In this document: one piece after another, positions 6,232 through 13,744 of the stretch
Layout: every line of letters starts with the position of its first letter
Position numbering within the stretch: the stretch's first letter is position 1
IMG/VR virus record: IMGVR_UViG_3300023112_000106
Location: 1-21,803 of that record
From: a virus
Reading direction: 5' to 3' (one strand)
DNA length: 21,803 nt
The notes under the pieces: model-generated
Database searches by the model: none
Told to the model about the DNA's origin: nothing
The model's input: the letters and a program-made list of their open reading frames with translations, nothing else
Position numbers and translations under genes: made by a program

Positions 6232-7503
6232 GTGCCTGATTATATGAATGTAGACGTAAATATGCCCTCATGGGCGCGGTTTCTGTTTGATCAGTACCGA
6301 TACAAGGTCGCACACGGCGGGCGCGGTGGAGCCAAGTCCTACGCGTTCTCTGACGCCCTTGTGATTCAGTCAACGCAAGAGAAGCTGTTTATTTTGTGCA
6401 CACGCTCGATTCAACTACGAATACGAGACTCATCAAAGCGGATAATCGAAGGATCAATCAAGCGCATGAAGCTCGACGATGAGTTTATAATCACGAACGA
6501 GTATATCAAGCACAAGAAAACTGGGTCTGAGTTCATATTTATCGGCCTAAATGACTTTAAATCAATCGAGGGGCTTGACCGCGTGTGGATTGATGAGGCC
6601 CATTCTGTAACACGCAGGCAGTGGCGCGAGCTTGTTCCGACCATCCGGAAGCATGGATCTGAAATATGGGTTTCATTTAACTCACGTTTTGAGACAGATG
6701 TTGTTTATGATGAGTTTATTTTAAACGAACCGCCAAAACGCGCGAAGGTTCTGCACGTAAATTATGACCAAAACCCGTTCTTCGGCGGTGAGCTTCAGGA
6801 TGAAATGGAGGATTGTAAGCGTCGAAAGCCGGATGACTTCGCGCACATCTGGCTAGGAGGACTTGAGCAACACAACGACGCGCAAATATTTAAAGGGTGC
6901 TGGCGGGTTGCTAAAAAGGGAGAAATTCCAGAACCACCAAGCGGAACGCGCTTCTATTTCGGCTGCGACTGGGGATTCTCGCAAGACCCTACAACATTCG
7001 GCAGGTGTTGGATTGACGGACGAAAGCTATATATTGATCGCGCTGTTGGCGGGGTCGGGGTTGAAATTGACCAGACTCCCGCGCTATTCAATAACATTGA
7101 GGGCGCGCAAAGCTGGCCAATAACGGCAGACTCGGCGCGACCGGAAACAATCAGCTATATGAAACGCAACGGCTTTGCGCGCATGAGAGGGTCAAAAAAG
7201 GGCAAAAACTCAATCAAGGACGGAATCGCATTCATGAAGCAATACGAAATCATCATTGCGCCAGAGGCAGAGCATATGCCCGACGATGCAACTCATGAGC
7301 AGAAGCGCCAAATAAACAACGGGCTGAAGGATGTTGCTGAAGAGTTCATGATGTATTCATTTAAGGTAGACAAACAAACTGACAAAGTGTTGCCAATAAT
7401 AGTTGACTCTTTCAATCATTACATCGACCTCTACAGGTATGGCCTTGAGGAGCTTATGCGCCGAGAACGGAGCAAGGGTTCGGGCGCGGTTGTGATTAAC
7501 TAA
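6232..7503 (+). CDS. terL: Terminase large subunit
   Basis: This is the packaging motor and headful nuclease, about 423 residues, of the PBSX-like Terminase_3 group. The ATPase domain has Walker A GGRGGAKS (29-36) and Walker B VWIDEAH (118-124). A coupling-type segment, IWVSFNSRFETD, follows, as in other large terminases. The nuclease domain carries the acidic residues of the RNase H-like fold: D246 in CDWGFSQDPT, D300 in ITADSARPE and D392 in VDSFNHYID, the last matching the common DAFNHxIDALRY ending. The start is uncertain. GTG 6232 and ATG 6244 are both possible and neither has a strong ribosome-binding site. A 10-codon frame ending exactly over ATG 6244 might couple translation to it. 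Confidence 0.95.
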   Translation: MPDYMNVDVNMPSWARFLFDQYRYKVAHGGRGGAKSYAFSDALVIQSTQEKLFILCTRSIQLRIRDSSKRIIEGSIKRMKLDDEFIITNEYIKHKKTGSEFIFIGLNDFKSIEGLDRVWIDEAHSVTRRQWRELVPTIRKHGSEIWVSFNSRFETDVVYDEFILNEPPKRAKVLHVNYDQNPFFGGELQDEMEDCKRRKPDDFAHIWLGGLEQHNDAQIFKGCWRVAKKGEIPEPPSGTRFYFGCDWGFSQDPTTFGRCWIDGRKLYIDRAVGGVGVEIDQTPALFNNIEGAQSWPITADSARPETISYMKRNGFARMRGSKKGKNSIKDGIAFMKQYEIIIAPEAEHMPDDATHEQKRQINNGLKDVAEEFMMYSFKVDKQTDKVLPIIVDSFNHYIDLYRYGLEELMRRERSKGSGAVVIN

Positions 7504-7531
7504 TTGACAACCCAGCCGAATCTGCCACAAT
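7504..7531 (+). promoter_or_regulatory. Extended -10 promoter for the gene at 7559
   Basis: TTGACA (7504-7509) begins directly after the terL stop. After 16 bases comes CACAAT (7526-7531), preceded by TGC, the TGn of an extended -10. The ATG of the next gene is 27 bases downstream, with AGAAAGGA between. A perfect -35 in a 55-base non-coding gap is good evidence that this gene can be transcribed on its own. Confidence 0.55.
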
Positions 7532-7558
7532 ACGCGAACCAAAAAGAAAGGAATCGAG

Positions 7559-7981
7559 ATGAGCGATAAGAAAATGACGGACAGAGAGATATTGGAGAAG
7601 ATGCTTAAGGACGGGGGTTGTGTTGTCCGGAGTGACGAATGCCCTCTTCGCAAATTAATTGGAAAGTGCGATTGCTTTAGCGCAATCCTATTCAATAAAA
7701 GAATCAAATCCAGGCTAGCCGAGATGGACGAAGCTGAATGCGCTGTGCCGGAGCTTAAAGGCGTGAAGATGTTGGTTTCTGCCAACAAAGAGTACTGGAA
7801 AAAAGCATATGTGTACGGAAAGGTATCAGGAAGTACGCGTCCGTTTATTACAGCATTTCGTTCTTACGAGTTCGCCAAACCCCTCCCAACCACCAAAACC
7901 GCCGAAGACTTACGGGACCACACACTAGGCGAGGTGATGGAGCTGGGTTATGTTGTGACAATTGAGGAAAAGAGCGACTAA
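7559..7981 (+). CDS. Unknown protein, lone gene between terL and portal (moron-like)
   Basis: The 140-residue product starts MSDKKMTDREILEKML. Four cysteines in the first third (CVVRSDECPLRKLIGKCDC) could bind metal or form disulfides. The middle is lysine-rich and mixed (MLVSANKEYWKKAYVYGKVSG). The C-terminal part from about residue 110 is acidic and helical. No family is recognised. It has its own promoter ahead (7504) and terminator-like elements after it (8000-8165). It interrupts the normally adjacent terL and portal genes, which is the arrangement of a moron, a cargo gene expressed independently of the lytic programme. The function cannot be read from the sequence. Confidence 0.65.
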   Translation: MSDKKMTDREILEKMLKDGGCVVRSDECPLRKLIGKCDCFSAILFNKRIKSRLAEMDEAECAVPELKGVKMLVSANKEYWKKAYVYGKVSGSTRPFITAFRSYEFAKPLPTTKTAEDLRDHTLGEVMELGYVVTIEEKSD

Positions 7982-7999
7982 TTTAACCGCGTTGTGGTG

Positions 8000-8050
8000 C
8001 GTCGGGAGATCCGGCGACGAGGCTTTTTGGAGTTGTTCTCCTTTGTTTTT
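8000..8050 (+). other. Two hairpins with T-runs after the 7559 gene
   Basis: CGTCGG (8000-8005) pairs with CCGGCG (8011-8016) around GAGAT, with one G-U pair. It is followed after 7 bases by five T's. Next, GGAG (8029-8032) pairs with CTCC (8038-8041), followed by TTTGTTTTT. Each alone is a weak terminator: a T-run that is too distant, or a stem that is only 4 bp. Together they may end transcription of the upstream gene. Confidence 0.35.
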
Positions 8051-8092
8051 GGCCTGTTGAATCAGAGCGGTACTTTTTAAACCCTAATTTCG

Positions 8093-8128
8093 AGCCGGTG
8101 GCATGTTGCCACATAAATCGTATCGGCT
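8093..8128 (+). other. Nested stem in the terL-portal gap, possible structured RNA
   Basis: GTGGCA (8098-8103) and TGCCAC (8107-8112) form a perfect 6-bp hairpin. It is enclosed by AGCCG (8093-8097) with CGGCT (8124-8128). Just downstream lies the strong terminator at 8140. The 278-base gap 7982-8259 holds this element, the hairpins before it, the terminator, and the promoter at 8189. I see no gene in it and no clear promoter for a separate RNA. Confidence 0.3.
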
Positions 8129-8139
8129 TGATTGGTTTG

Positions 8140-8165
8140 GCCTCGCAGAAATGCGGGGCTTTTTT
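8140..8165 (+). terminator. Rho-independent terminator
   Basis: GCCTCGCA (8140-8147) pairs with TGCGGGGC (8152-8159), 8 bp with one G-U pair. The stem is closed by the stable GAAA tetraloop and followed at once by six T's (8160-8165). This is a textbook intrinsic terminator. It separates the terminase side from the structural operon, which restarts at the promoter 24 bases downstream. Confidence 0.88.
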
Positions 8166-8188
8166 GTACGCTATTCCGTACAGATTTC

Positions 8189-8224
8189 AGCTCCCTAGAC
8201 AGAATCCACGCTATGTAGTATTTT
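8189..8224 (+). promoter_or_regulatory. Repeated late-promoter element, copy 1 (before portal)
   Basis: AGCTCCCTAGAC (8189-8200) is identical in three places in the window. Reading TAGACA (8196-8201) as the -35 box, a 17-base spacer leads to TATTTT (8219-8224). It starts 24 bases after a strong terminator and 36 bases before the portal ATG, the expected place for the first structural promoter. Confidence 0.72.
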
Positions 8225-8259
8225 CTCTGCCGATTTAAATCAGTAGGGAAATTTCTATT

Positions 8260-9795
8260 ATGGCAGACTACACCGGAACCGGTTCGGAAGGCGTATTTGG
8301 CAAGGTTGTGAACCGCGCAAAATCATTCTTCGCAACCTCGGAGCAGGATAATCAACCGATCGAGATGACTAGACAGCATCCCGACTATGAAATCCGCGCC
8401 GAGCAAATGACCATCAACATCATGTCGCTTCGTGGCGGGCGCAATTACGTCGAGAAGCGATTGAGCCGGTTTGCTGGCGAATCCCGCATTGACTGGGACG
8501 GTGGCGAGCGGGCTGACGGCTCAAAGGCAACCGGACGCAAGGAGCAATCCCACGTTTTCCCATATCCGCGCCGAATCGCTGACAAGCTCAACCAGTACGT
8601 TTTCCAGACCGCGCCAACCCGTGAAGGAATCAATGAGGAGTTTGAACTCGATGCGTCTGCCGACGGGCGATCTTTAAATGACCTGATGATTGAGGCAAAC
8701 GACTACATCACCGCCGCTGGTTGGTGCTGGATTGGTGCTGATATGCCCAAGCAAGAGGGGCAAATCTCAGTAGCCGACGCCCAACGCATGAAGATCCGGC
8801 CTTACATTTGCGTTTATTCGCCGGTTTCAGTTGTTGACTGGAAGTTTAACAGCATCGGCGAGCTTGAGTGGCTTATCACTGAAGGCATGGATTATCAGAC
8901 ATCTACTCCGAACGAGTATCCCGTTCTCGTAAAGGTTCGGCGCATTTGGGTTCCTGGTGAAGTCCGCGTAATAGAATCGCAGACAGACGATCAGGGCAAG
9001 TGGGTGGTTGTATCAGATGAGACTATGCCGAGCGGATATGCTGGCGTTCCGTTCATTCTGGTCGGCAAAACATTTGCTCACGGTTACAGCTTCGATGATA
9101 TTGAGTCAATCAATCGCTCAATCATGGACATCGAGAGCGTGAACCGCGCGAACTTTTTTAAAGCAAGCTATCCCCAGCCGGTTTTGCCTGCTTCTGTGCT
9201 TCAAAATTGCGCGGATGCGTATCAGGTTGACGATGCCGGTGCCGCTGATCTTCTGTTTGGCATGAATTATCCAATCCTTATTTCAGAGGGTGACGCCAAC
9301 CCGTTCTACCTAATGCCGGACTCAAGCGCGTTAAAAGCACCGCGAGAGGAGCTTGAATATCTAAAGCGCAATATGTTCGATGCAGTCGGGTTGATGCTTC
9401 AGAACGAGTCAAAGCAGGTTGCAAGCGCAGAATCTAAAGCGTGGGACTTCTTAGACGTTGCTCAGGTGATGAAGGCGAGAGCGCAGGTTTTGGAAGATGC
9501 AGAGACTCGCCTCGCTGAAGTAGTCAACGGCTTCGACTCAAATATGCCTTTGTGGACTCCTGTTTATAACCGCGACTTCGACATCGGCGACTTCAATCAG
9601 GAAATCCAAGCTCTTATAATGACGCTTAACGCACCGATGCCGGTTGAAATGACGCGCATCGCACAGGAAAAACTACTTGACCGCATGGATCGTATCGGAG
9701 CTGGCATCACCACAGAACAGCGAGAAACCGCGCTTAAAGCGATTAAGGAGTATGACCCGACCGTTCATACGTTTGGCGAACTAGAAACACTTTAA
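8260..9795 (+). CDS. Portal protein
   Basis: The 511-residue product is called portal from size, fold-like composition and position: it follows the terminase block and precedes scaffold and capsid. Portals form the 12-fold ring through which DNA enters and leaves the head. The N-terminal part has an HPDYEIRAEQMTINIMSLRGG segment and a basic-aromatic region (HVFPYPRRIADKLNQYVFQ) like SPP1-type or DUF4055-type portals. The central region (IYVYSP-like VCVYSPVSVVDW, then VPFILVGK) is followed by a long helical stem region (REELEYLKRNMFDAVGLML) where a portal's crown-stem helices lie. The start ATG 8260 has only AGGGA upstream, but it follows the promoter at 8189 directly. Confidence 0.85.
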   Translation: MADYTGTGSEGVFGKVVNRAKSFFATSEQDNQPIEMTRQHPDYEIRAEQMTINIMSLRGGRNYVEKRLSRFAGESRIDWDGGERADGSKATGRKEQSHVFPYPRRIADKLNQYVFQTAPTREGINEEFELDASADGRSLNDLMIEANDYITAAGWCWIGADMPKQEGQISVADAQRMKIRPYICVYSPVSVVDWKFNSIGELEWLITEGMDYQTSTPNEYPVLVKVRRIWVPGEVRVIESQTDDQGKWVVVSDETMPSGYAGVPFILVGKTFAHGYSFDDIESINRSIMDIESVNRANFFKASYPQPVLPASVLQNCADAYQVDDAGAADLLFGMNYPILISEGDANPFYLMPDSSALKAPREELEYLKRNMFDAVGLMLQNESKQVASAESKAWDFLDVAQVMKARAQVLEDAETRLAEVVNGFDSNMPLWTPVYNRDFDIGDFNQEIQALIMTLNAPMPVEMTRIAQEKLLDRMDRIGAGITTEQRETALKAIKEYDPTVHTFGELETL

Positions 9796-9803
9796 CGGCA
9801 TCA

Positions 9804-9827
9804 CCCGCGCCGTAAAGCGGGCGTTTT
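9804..9827 (+). terminator. Terminator-like hairpin after portal
   Basis: CCCGC (9804-9808) pairs with GCGGG (9817-9821), followed by CGTTTT. It stands 9 bases after the portal stop. The T-run is only four long, so it may be a partial terminator or attenuator. A second inverted repeat follows it, AACACA (9832-9837) with TGTGTT (9848-9853), and the gap to the scaffold gene is otherwise empty. Confidence 0.5.
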
Positions 9828-9899
9828 GGCGAACACAGGCCATTGATTGTGTTATTGGTTAGCGCGTAGACCATGACAACGCGAGAAACAGGAAGAATG

Positions 9900-10523
9900 A
9901 TGGCAGATAAAGACGACAACAATACAGACGCAAGGAAAGCACTCGAAGAGAAAATGTCAGCGATGCAGGCAACTATGCAGGCAAAGATCGACGCTCTTGA
10001 GGGCAAATCTGCGGGTATATTGAGCGACAAAAAGAAGGAGCAGACTGCAAAGGATGCGCTACAGGCCGAACTTGATGAGCTGAAATCGAAAGATCTTGGC
10101 GAGGTTGAGAAGCTGAAACTTGAAAATGAACGGATGCAATCGCGTGTAGACGCTGCGGAACTGAAGGCGCAAGAAGCCTCGGAAACGTTGTCAAGCACAC
10201 AGCGCAAAAATGCGCTTAATGACATCTCTAAAAAGTTCAAGTGGATGGATAGCGTACCGGAAAACCTGCGATCACTTACGTTGCAGAACGAGTTCGACGG
10301 CATTGATCTTGGAAACGAGGTTCTTGTTGCGGATAAGGTCAAAACCATCACGGAATCCTACGCTGGATTGCTGGCTTCAGATGTGCCGAGTGGCACAGGC
10401 TCGCATCCTGGCAACCCGTCAGCCCCACAGCAAAAGGCAACGGCTGAACAGATCGCGAATCCAGACTTGAGCAAGGTGGCAAGTGACCCCTTGGCGTATG
10501 TTCTGGCTTCGACAGAAGCGTAA
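9900..10523 (+). CDS. Scaffolding protein
   Basis: The 207-residue product is mostly a long charged coiled coil (residues about 10-110, rich in Lys, Glu, Ala and Leu, such as LQAELDELKSKDLGEVEKL). A short alpha-beta region and a flexible Gly-Ser-Pro stretch (SGTGSHPGNPSAPQ) follow before the C terminus. This fits phage scaffolds of the gp20/DUF4355 kind, which direct capsid assembly and then leave. Its place between portal and major capsid supports the call. I choose ATG 9900 because AGGAAG (9890-9895) is spaced for it; ATG 9873 and 9897 are alternatives. Confidence 0.82.
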   Translation: MADKDDNNTDARKALEEKMSAMQATMQAKIDALEGKSAGILSDKKKEQTAKDALQAELDELKSKDLGEVEKLKLENERMQSRVDAAELKAQEASETLSSTQRKNALNDISKKFKWMDSVPENLRSLTLQNEFDGIDLGNEVLVADKVKTITESYAGLLASDVPSGTGSHPGNPSAPQQKATAEQIANPDLSKVASDPLAYVLASTEA

Positions 10524-10545
10524 CCAGTAATAAAAGGAATATATC

Positions 10546-11424
10546 ATGGCTATTAGCACAAAAACTCTCGGCGACATCACTCCTGAAGTGTGGCGCAACG
10601 TTGTATTATCCGGTCTTCGTAAAGACTTGGTTGGTGAACTCGTATGTAACAAGAACTTCAAACAAGAGTTCTGGGGCAAGGGTGACACTCTGAACATCAG
10701 CTCAATGGGAACGTTGACAGATGCTCAGTACACCGACGCAAACATCACTTATGAGGCTCTGACTGACTCCAAAGTTCAGCTCGTAATTGATCAGGAACAG
10801 TACGTTGCATTCAAAGACGAAGACGCAGAACGTAACAACATCTCCGTAAATTACATGACTGAGGTTATGACGGACATGGGTTATCAGCTCGGCGACTTCT
10901 GGGACAACAAAATCATGGCAGAATTTGCGAATGCCGGTTTGGATTCTTATGCGACCGGAACTACATCATGGCAGATCACCGCCACGACCGCCGCGAACCT
11001 GCCCGCAATGATGGGCGCACTGAAGCGTCAGTTGAAGGTTGCAAGCGCACCTGCTGGTTCTGTTTACTTCATCGCACCGCCGGAAATCGAAGAAGCAATT
11101 ACGCTTTACTTCGGAAGCAAAGGTCCGGCATCTCAGTATAGCGATGACTATGCAAAGAACGCTAAATATGCCGGTCGTTTCTTCGGCGTTGAAACATTCA
11201 TCAGCAACAACTGCTCAGACGATGACACTACAGTTCACGGTCTGGCTGGTGTTGTTGGCACTTCTATCGCGTTGGCGAATGATGTGATCACCGACGAAGC
11301 TCTGCGTCTTGAAGGACGTATTGCTAACGGTTATCGCGCGTTGTCCATCGGTGGAGTTAAAACTTATCGTCCTGCCATCAGCATCGACGTTAATATCAAC
11401 TCAACCGTAATCGCAACCTCGTAA
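10546..11424 (+). CDS. Major capsid protein
   Basis: The 292-residue product has the size and composition of an HK97-fold major capsid protein. It begins with an N-terminal arm (MAISTKTLGDITPEVWRNVV). A beta-rich stretch (KGDTLNISSMGTLTDAQYTD, then VQLVIDQEQYVAFKDED) and a helical region (MTEVMTDMGYQLGDFWDNKIM) follow. A later segment with VYFIAPPEIEEAITLYF and IALANDVITDEALRL fits the A domain of such proteins. AAAGGAA gives the ribosome-binding site. Codon use is very even, as expected for a gene translated at high level. It follows the scaffold, and a terminator-like hairpin stands directly after it. No prohead protease is seen, so maturation cleavage is probably not used. Confidence 0.88.
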   Translation: MAISTKTLGDITPEVWRNVVLSGLRKDLVGELVCNKNFKQEFWGKGDTLNISSMGTLTDAQYTDANITYEALTDSKVQLVIDQEQYVAFKDEDAERNNISVNYMTEVMTDMGYQLGDFWDNKIMAEFANAGLDSYATGTTSWQITATTAANLPAMMGALKRQLKVASAPAGSVYFIAPPEIEEAITLYFGSKGPASQYSDDYAKNAKYAGRFFGVETFISNNCSDDDTTVHGLAGVVGTSIALANDVITDEALRLEGRIANGYRALSIGGVKTYRPAISIDVNINSTVIATS

Positions 11425-11431
11425 ATGAATC

Positions 11432-11458
11432 GGGCGGGACGACCACCGCCCACTTTTT
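11432..11458 (+). terminator. Intrinsic terminator or attenuator after the major capsid gene
   Basis: GGGCGG (11432-11437) pairs with CCGCCC (11446-11451) around an 8-base loop, followed two bases on by five T's (11454-11458). The next gene's ribosome-binding site begins at once after the T-run. The genes beyond have no repeated promoter of their own before 14801, so the element probably reduces transcription and does not stop it fully. Confidence 0.68.
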
Positions 11459-11470
11459 AAAGGAATTACT

Positions 11471-11716
11471 ATGAAAAAATTATTCGTTTTTCTCGTATCA
11501 TTGTCAGTCGGCCTCGCTGTTTTGAGCGTGGACTATACGCCGGTCACATCTGAAAAGGGCGCACAAGCAGTCCAGATTACCACGACCACTAACGCTGTTG
11601 ACGCTACCGAGTTCACTCCGGTATTTGTCGGCCAGATGTTGATCGGTTCTGTAAGCAATGACGTTTATGTTGCTGAAGACCTGACCACAAACGGTTGGAT
11701 TCAGTTATCTAACTAA
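11471..11716 (+). CDS. Small protein with signal peptide, after the capsid gene
   Basis: The 81-residue product starts MKKLFVFLVSLSVGLAVLSV: two lysines, then about 16 hydrophobic residues. This is a good Sec signal peptide or membrane anchor, with possible cleavage before DYTPVTSEKG. The rest is Thr- and Val-rich, beta-like and lacks cysteines; its tail (DVYVAEDLTTNGWIQLSN) looks like a small sandwich. In other phages this position often holds a capsid decoration protein, but an export signal on a virion protein is unexpected. AAAGGA precedes the ATG. It is enclosed by two similar GC-rich hairpins. No family is recognised. Confidence 0.65.
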   Translation: MKKLFVFLVSLSVGLAVLSVDYTPVTSEKGAQAVQITTTTNAVDATEFTPVFVGQMLIGSVSNDVYVAEDLTTNGWIQLSN

Positions 11717-11725
11717 TCAGCACCG

Positions 11726-11759
11726 GGGCGGGAATCCAAACCGCCCACCACCTCTTTTT
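11726..11759 (+). terminator. Second GC-rich attenuator-like hairpin
   Basis: GGGCGG (11726-11731) pairs with CCGCCC (11741-11746) around a 9-base loop; five T's are at 11755-11759. The stem is identical to the hairpin at 11432. The T-run is 8 bases from the stem, so this copy is likely weaker as a terminator. It too lies just ahead of a ribosome-binding site. Confidence 0.5.
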
Positions 11760-11772
11760 GAAAGGATAAATC

Positions 11773-11919
11773 ATGGGCGACTATACACCGACGACCAAGT
11801 ACAAGCACGAAGCACCGAAAGCGGAAACACCCGTTGCAGAAAAGCCAAAGGTGGCGAAGAAAGCCACAGCTAAAAAACCAGTTGCGAAGAAAAAGGCTCC
11901 TATCAAAAAGGATGACTGA
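11773..11919 (+). CDS. Histone H1-like Lys/Ala/Pro-rich peptide
   Basis: A 48-residue frame starts at ATG 11773 with AAAGGA ahead. After a short polar beginning (MGDYTPTTKYKHEAPK), residues about 20-46 are almost only Lys, Ala, Pro and Val (VAKKATAKKPVAKKKAPIKK), the composition of a histone H1 C-terminal tail. Such tails are unstructured and bind DNA through charge. Here the peptide sits among head genes and its stop overlaps the connector start (TGATG). It might coat packaged DNA, neutralise charge in the head or act at the portal. It is a low-complexity sequence, so homology cannot be inferred from composition alone. Confidence 0.65.
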   Translation: MGDYTPTTKYKHEAPKAETPVAEKPKVAKKATAKKPVAKKKAPIKKDD

Positions 11920-12296
11920 TGGCGTACACAAAAGACATAGACGACGCAAACACTTATTTCGGAGTAGGTAATCATGTCAAAACCTATGACTGGACAAGCT
12001 ATGAGACCGCCGAGAGAACCGCCAGCCTCGCACAAGCACAGCGAGAGCTTGAAGTATTTCTTAATCGGGATCTCAGCGATCCGGCAGACTCTGACAGATA
12101 CCGCGACGACTACGCATGTTTTGAGCAGGCTCTTTTCATCTTGGAAGAGACTATTCGACAACGCGAAAGCGAAACGGGAGCGCAGTTGATTGAAACCGTG
12201 GACAGCGAAAACCGCGATAAATATTACGGCGTGACGATAAGTCCGATGGCTCAGAGATACCTTGCCAAGCGTCGAGTGAAGTTTGTGCGGGGTTAG
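11919..12296 (+). CDS. Head-tail connector (gp6-like adaptor)
   Basis: The 125-residue product is mainly helical with a compact charged beginning (YTKDIDDANTYFG) and a run of helices (AERTASLAQAQRELEVFLNRD, ACFEQALFILEETIRQ). It is followed by a beta hairpin and the basic end LAKRRVKFVRG. This fits adaptors of the HK97 gp6/SPP1 gp15 type, which form the ring below the portal. The segment YYGVTISPMAQRYLAKRR is typical, as many of these proteins end with a statement that the C-terminal strand sits against the portal. The start overlaps the previous stop. Confidence 0.72.
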   Translation: MAYTKDIDDANTYFGVGNHVKTYDWTSYETAERTASLAQAQRELEVFLNRDLSDPADSDRYRDDYACFEQALFILEETIRQRESETGAQLIETVDSENRDKYYGVTISPMAQRYLAKRRVKFVRG

Positions 12297-12299
12297 GTA

Positions 12300-13259
12300 A
12301 TGGCTGAAAAGGGTTCAAAGAAACTCCGCAGGCAGATCAAGGATGGCGAAAAAGAACTCGCTAAAATCCTGAAAGACGCCAAGGCAGAGGTCGAGCGGAA
12401 GATTCAGAAGGCCGTCAGTAAGGGAAACTTTGCGACGGCTGCTTCTGTTCGTTCTGGTCTGTATCGCGGAATTGTTTCGGAATACGTCAAGCTAAACCGC
12501 AAGTTTGATGTATATGTGAACGAGCAGGGAAAGCGTGTTGCTAAGGAATGGGGCAAAGAGCTTGCTGACGACCTGCCAAAAGGCGCGAAACTTATCTCTT
12601 TCGGCACGTTCTCAAAGAAGTATCTTGACGATATCATCGAAAAGGTAAGCCCGTCCACGTCTGACAAGCGCGTTCTTCTAAACGCCCGCTTTGGTTCGAT
12701 GGCTAAGGGTGACGTTGACGAGATCCGCGGGATTGTTGTTGATACGCTTCGGGCTGGTGCTGCGTCCGGCATGACAACGCCAGAGATGGCGAACGAAATG
12801 AATCGCAGAGTCAGCGCGTATAAGCCCGGACTCGTTCTCCGCGATAAGAACGGGCGCAGAATGGCGGTCGATTCATACTTCGCAATGATCAACAGAACCG
12901 TTTCCGCAAACGTAGCGCGGGAAACTTACACAACCATGAGCGCAGAGGCGGGTTATGATTTACAGCAAGTTGAAGGCGGTATTACAGCAGGTAGCTTGCA
13001 ACCGGGCGATCCGTGTTCGAGATGGGCGGGGAAGATTCTTTCGATGTCTGGCAACAACCCGAAGTATCCAAGTTACGCCGATGCAGTCGCGGACGGGCTA
13101 TTCCACCCGAACTGCGTCCACACGCTCTCAGTCGTCACGCCGTCGGGATTACCTGAAGCTAAAAAGGAACGAGCGGAGACAGGTAAAGAGGGCGCAGAGG
13201 GACGCGCTGAGGTTCAGAAGGAACGCAAAGAGGACGGTTTGAAACCGGCGAAGTTCTAA
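12300..13259 (+). CDS. Minor capsid protein (SPP1 gp7/Mu F-like)
   Basis: The 319-residue product starts with a charged helical region (KKLRRQIKDGEKELAKILKDA). The most telling part is the later half: NRTVSANVARETYTTM, then GDPCSRWAGKILSMSG (residues about 236-251) and HPNCVHTL (269-276). These correspond to the DxxCxxxxGK and HPNCRH motifs of minor head proteins of the Phage_min_cap2 and Mu gpF group. These proteins bind the portal inside the procapsid, and some are ejected with the DNA. The C-terminal tail is highly charged (KKERAETGKEGAEGRAEVQKER). The gene begins three bases after the connector stop and overlaps the next start (TAATG). Confidence 0.85.
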   Translation: MAEKGSKKLRRQIKDGEKELAKILKDAKAEVERKIQKAVSKGNFATAASVRSGLYRGIVSEYVKLNRKFDVYVNEQGKRVAKEWGKELADDLPKGAKLISFGTFSKKYLDDIIEKVSPSTSDKRVLLNARFGSMAKGDVDEIRGIVVDTLRAGAASGMTTPEMANEMNRRVSAYKPGLVLRDKNGRRMAVDSYFAMINRTVSANVARETYTTMSAEAGYDLQQVEGGITAGSLQPGDPCSRWAGKILSMSGNNPKYPSYADAVADGLFHPNCVHTLSVVTPSGLPEAKKERAETGKEGAEGRAEVQKERKEDGLKPAKF

Positions 13260-13744
13260 TGGCTGGCGATGTAACCATAGACGACCGCGAACTTGTGCGC
13301 CTGATGAAGAAGCTCCGGAAGGCCAGCAAAGGCAATCAAAAGATCATCAATAAGATGTTTAAAAAGATTGGGGCGATTATTTTGGGCGTATCGAGAGCCT
13401 ATGCACCGCGCTCAATGACAAAGGGCGAATACCTGTCAACGCTCAAAGGCGGTGTTACAAAGCGCAACACTTCGTCTTTCACAACCGGCAATCTAAAGAA
13501 ATCCATCACGGTCGAGGTAAAAAGCGACCGCGTGGAAATCGGAGTGCCGTCAAACTCTCCAGCCGGTAAATATGCAGAGAAAATGCACGACGAAAAGGGC
13601 AGATCATGGAGGCGCTTAGGCTGGCAGAACGACCAAAAAGCAACAGATAAATTCATTTTCAAGGCGTTCGCGGATAAGCGGAGAGAGATAAACAAAGAGG
13701 TCGAGACCATGCTCGACGACGTAATTAAGGGGATCATACAATGA
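13259..13744 (+). CDS. HK97 gp10-like neck/tail-completion protein
   Basis: The 161-residue product begins with DVTIDDRELVRLMKKLRK and then has a long helix ending AIILGVSRAYAPRS. The pattern is followed by TTGNLKKSITVEV and YAEKMHDEKG. This series (a helix with AxxxAP, then TGxLxxSI, then YAxxxH) is the signature of HK97 gp10-like proteins, which act in head completion or tail joining. Strands with VEIGVPSNSPAGKYAE fit the fold. A C-terminal helix (FADKRREINKEVETMLDDVI) closes it. The ATG overlaps the minor capsid stop, and the end is coupled to the next start by ATGA. Confidence 0.82.
   Translation: MAGDVTIDDRELVRLMKKLRKASKGNQKIINKMFKKIGAIILGVSRAYAPRSMTKGEYLSTLKGGVTKRNTSSFTTGNLKKSITVEVKSDRVEIGVPSNSPAGKYAEKMHDEKGRSWRRLGWQNDQKATDKFIFKAFADKRREINKEVETMLDDVIKGIIQ

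Noticed and set aside
7998-8030. tRNA or CRISPR-like structure after the 7559 gene
   Set aside because: The stems do not form a cloverleaf and lack an anticodon arm and the T-loop; there are no regularly spaced repeats. They are better read as weak terminator hairpins.
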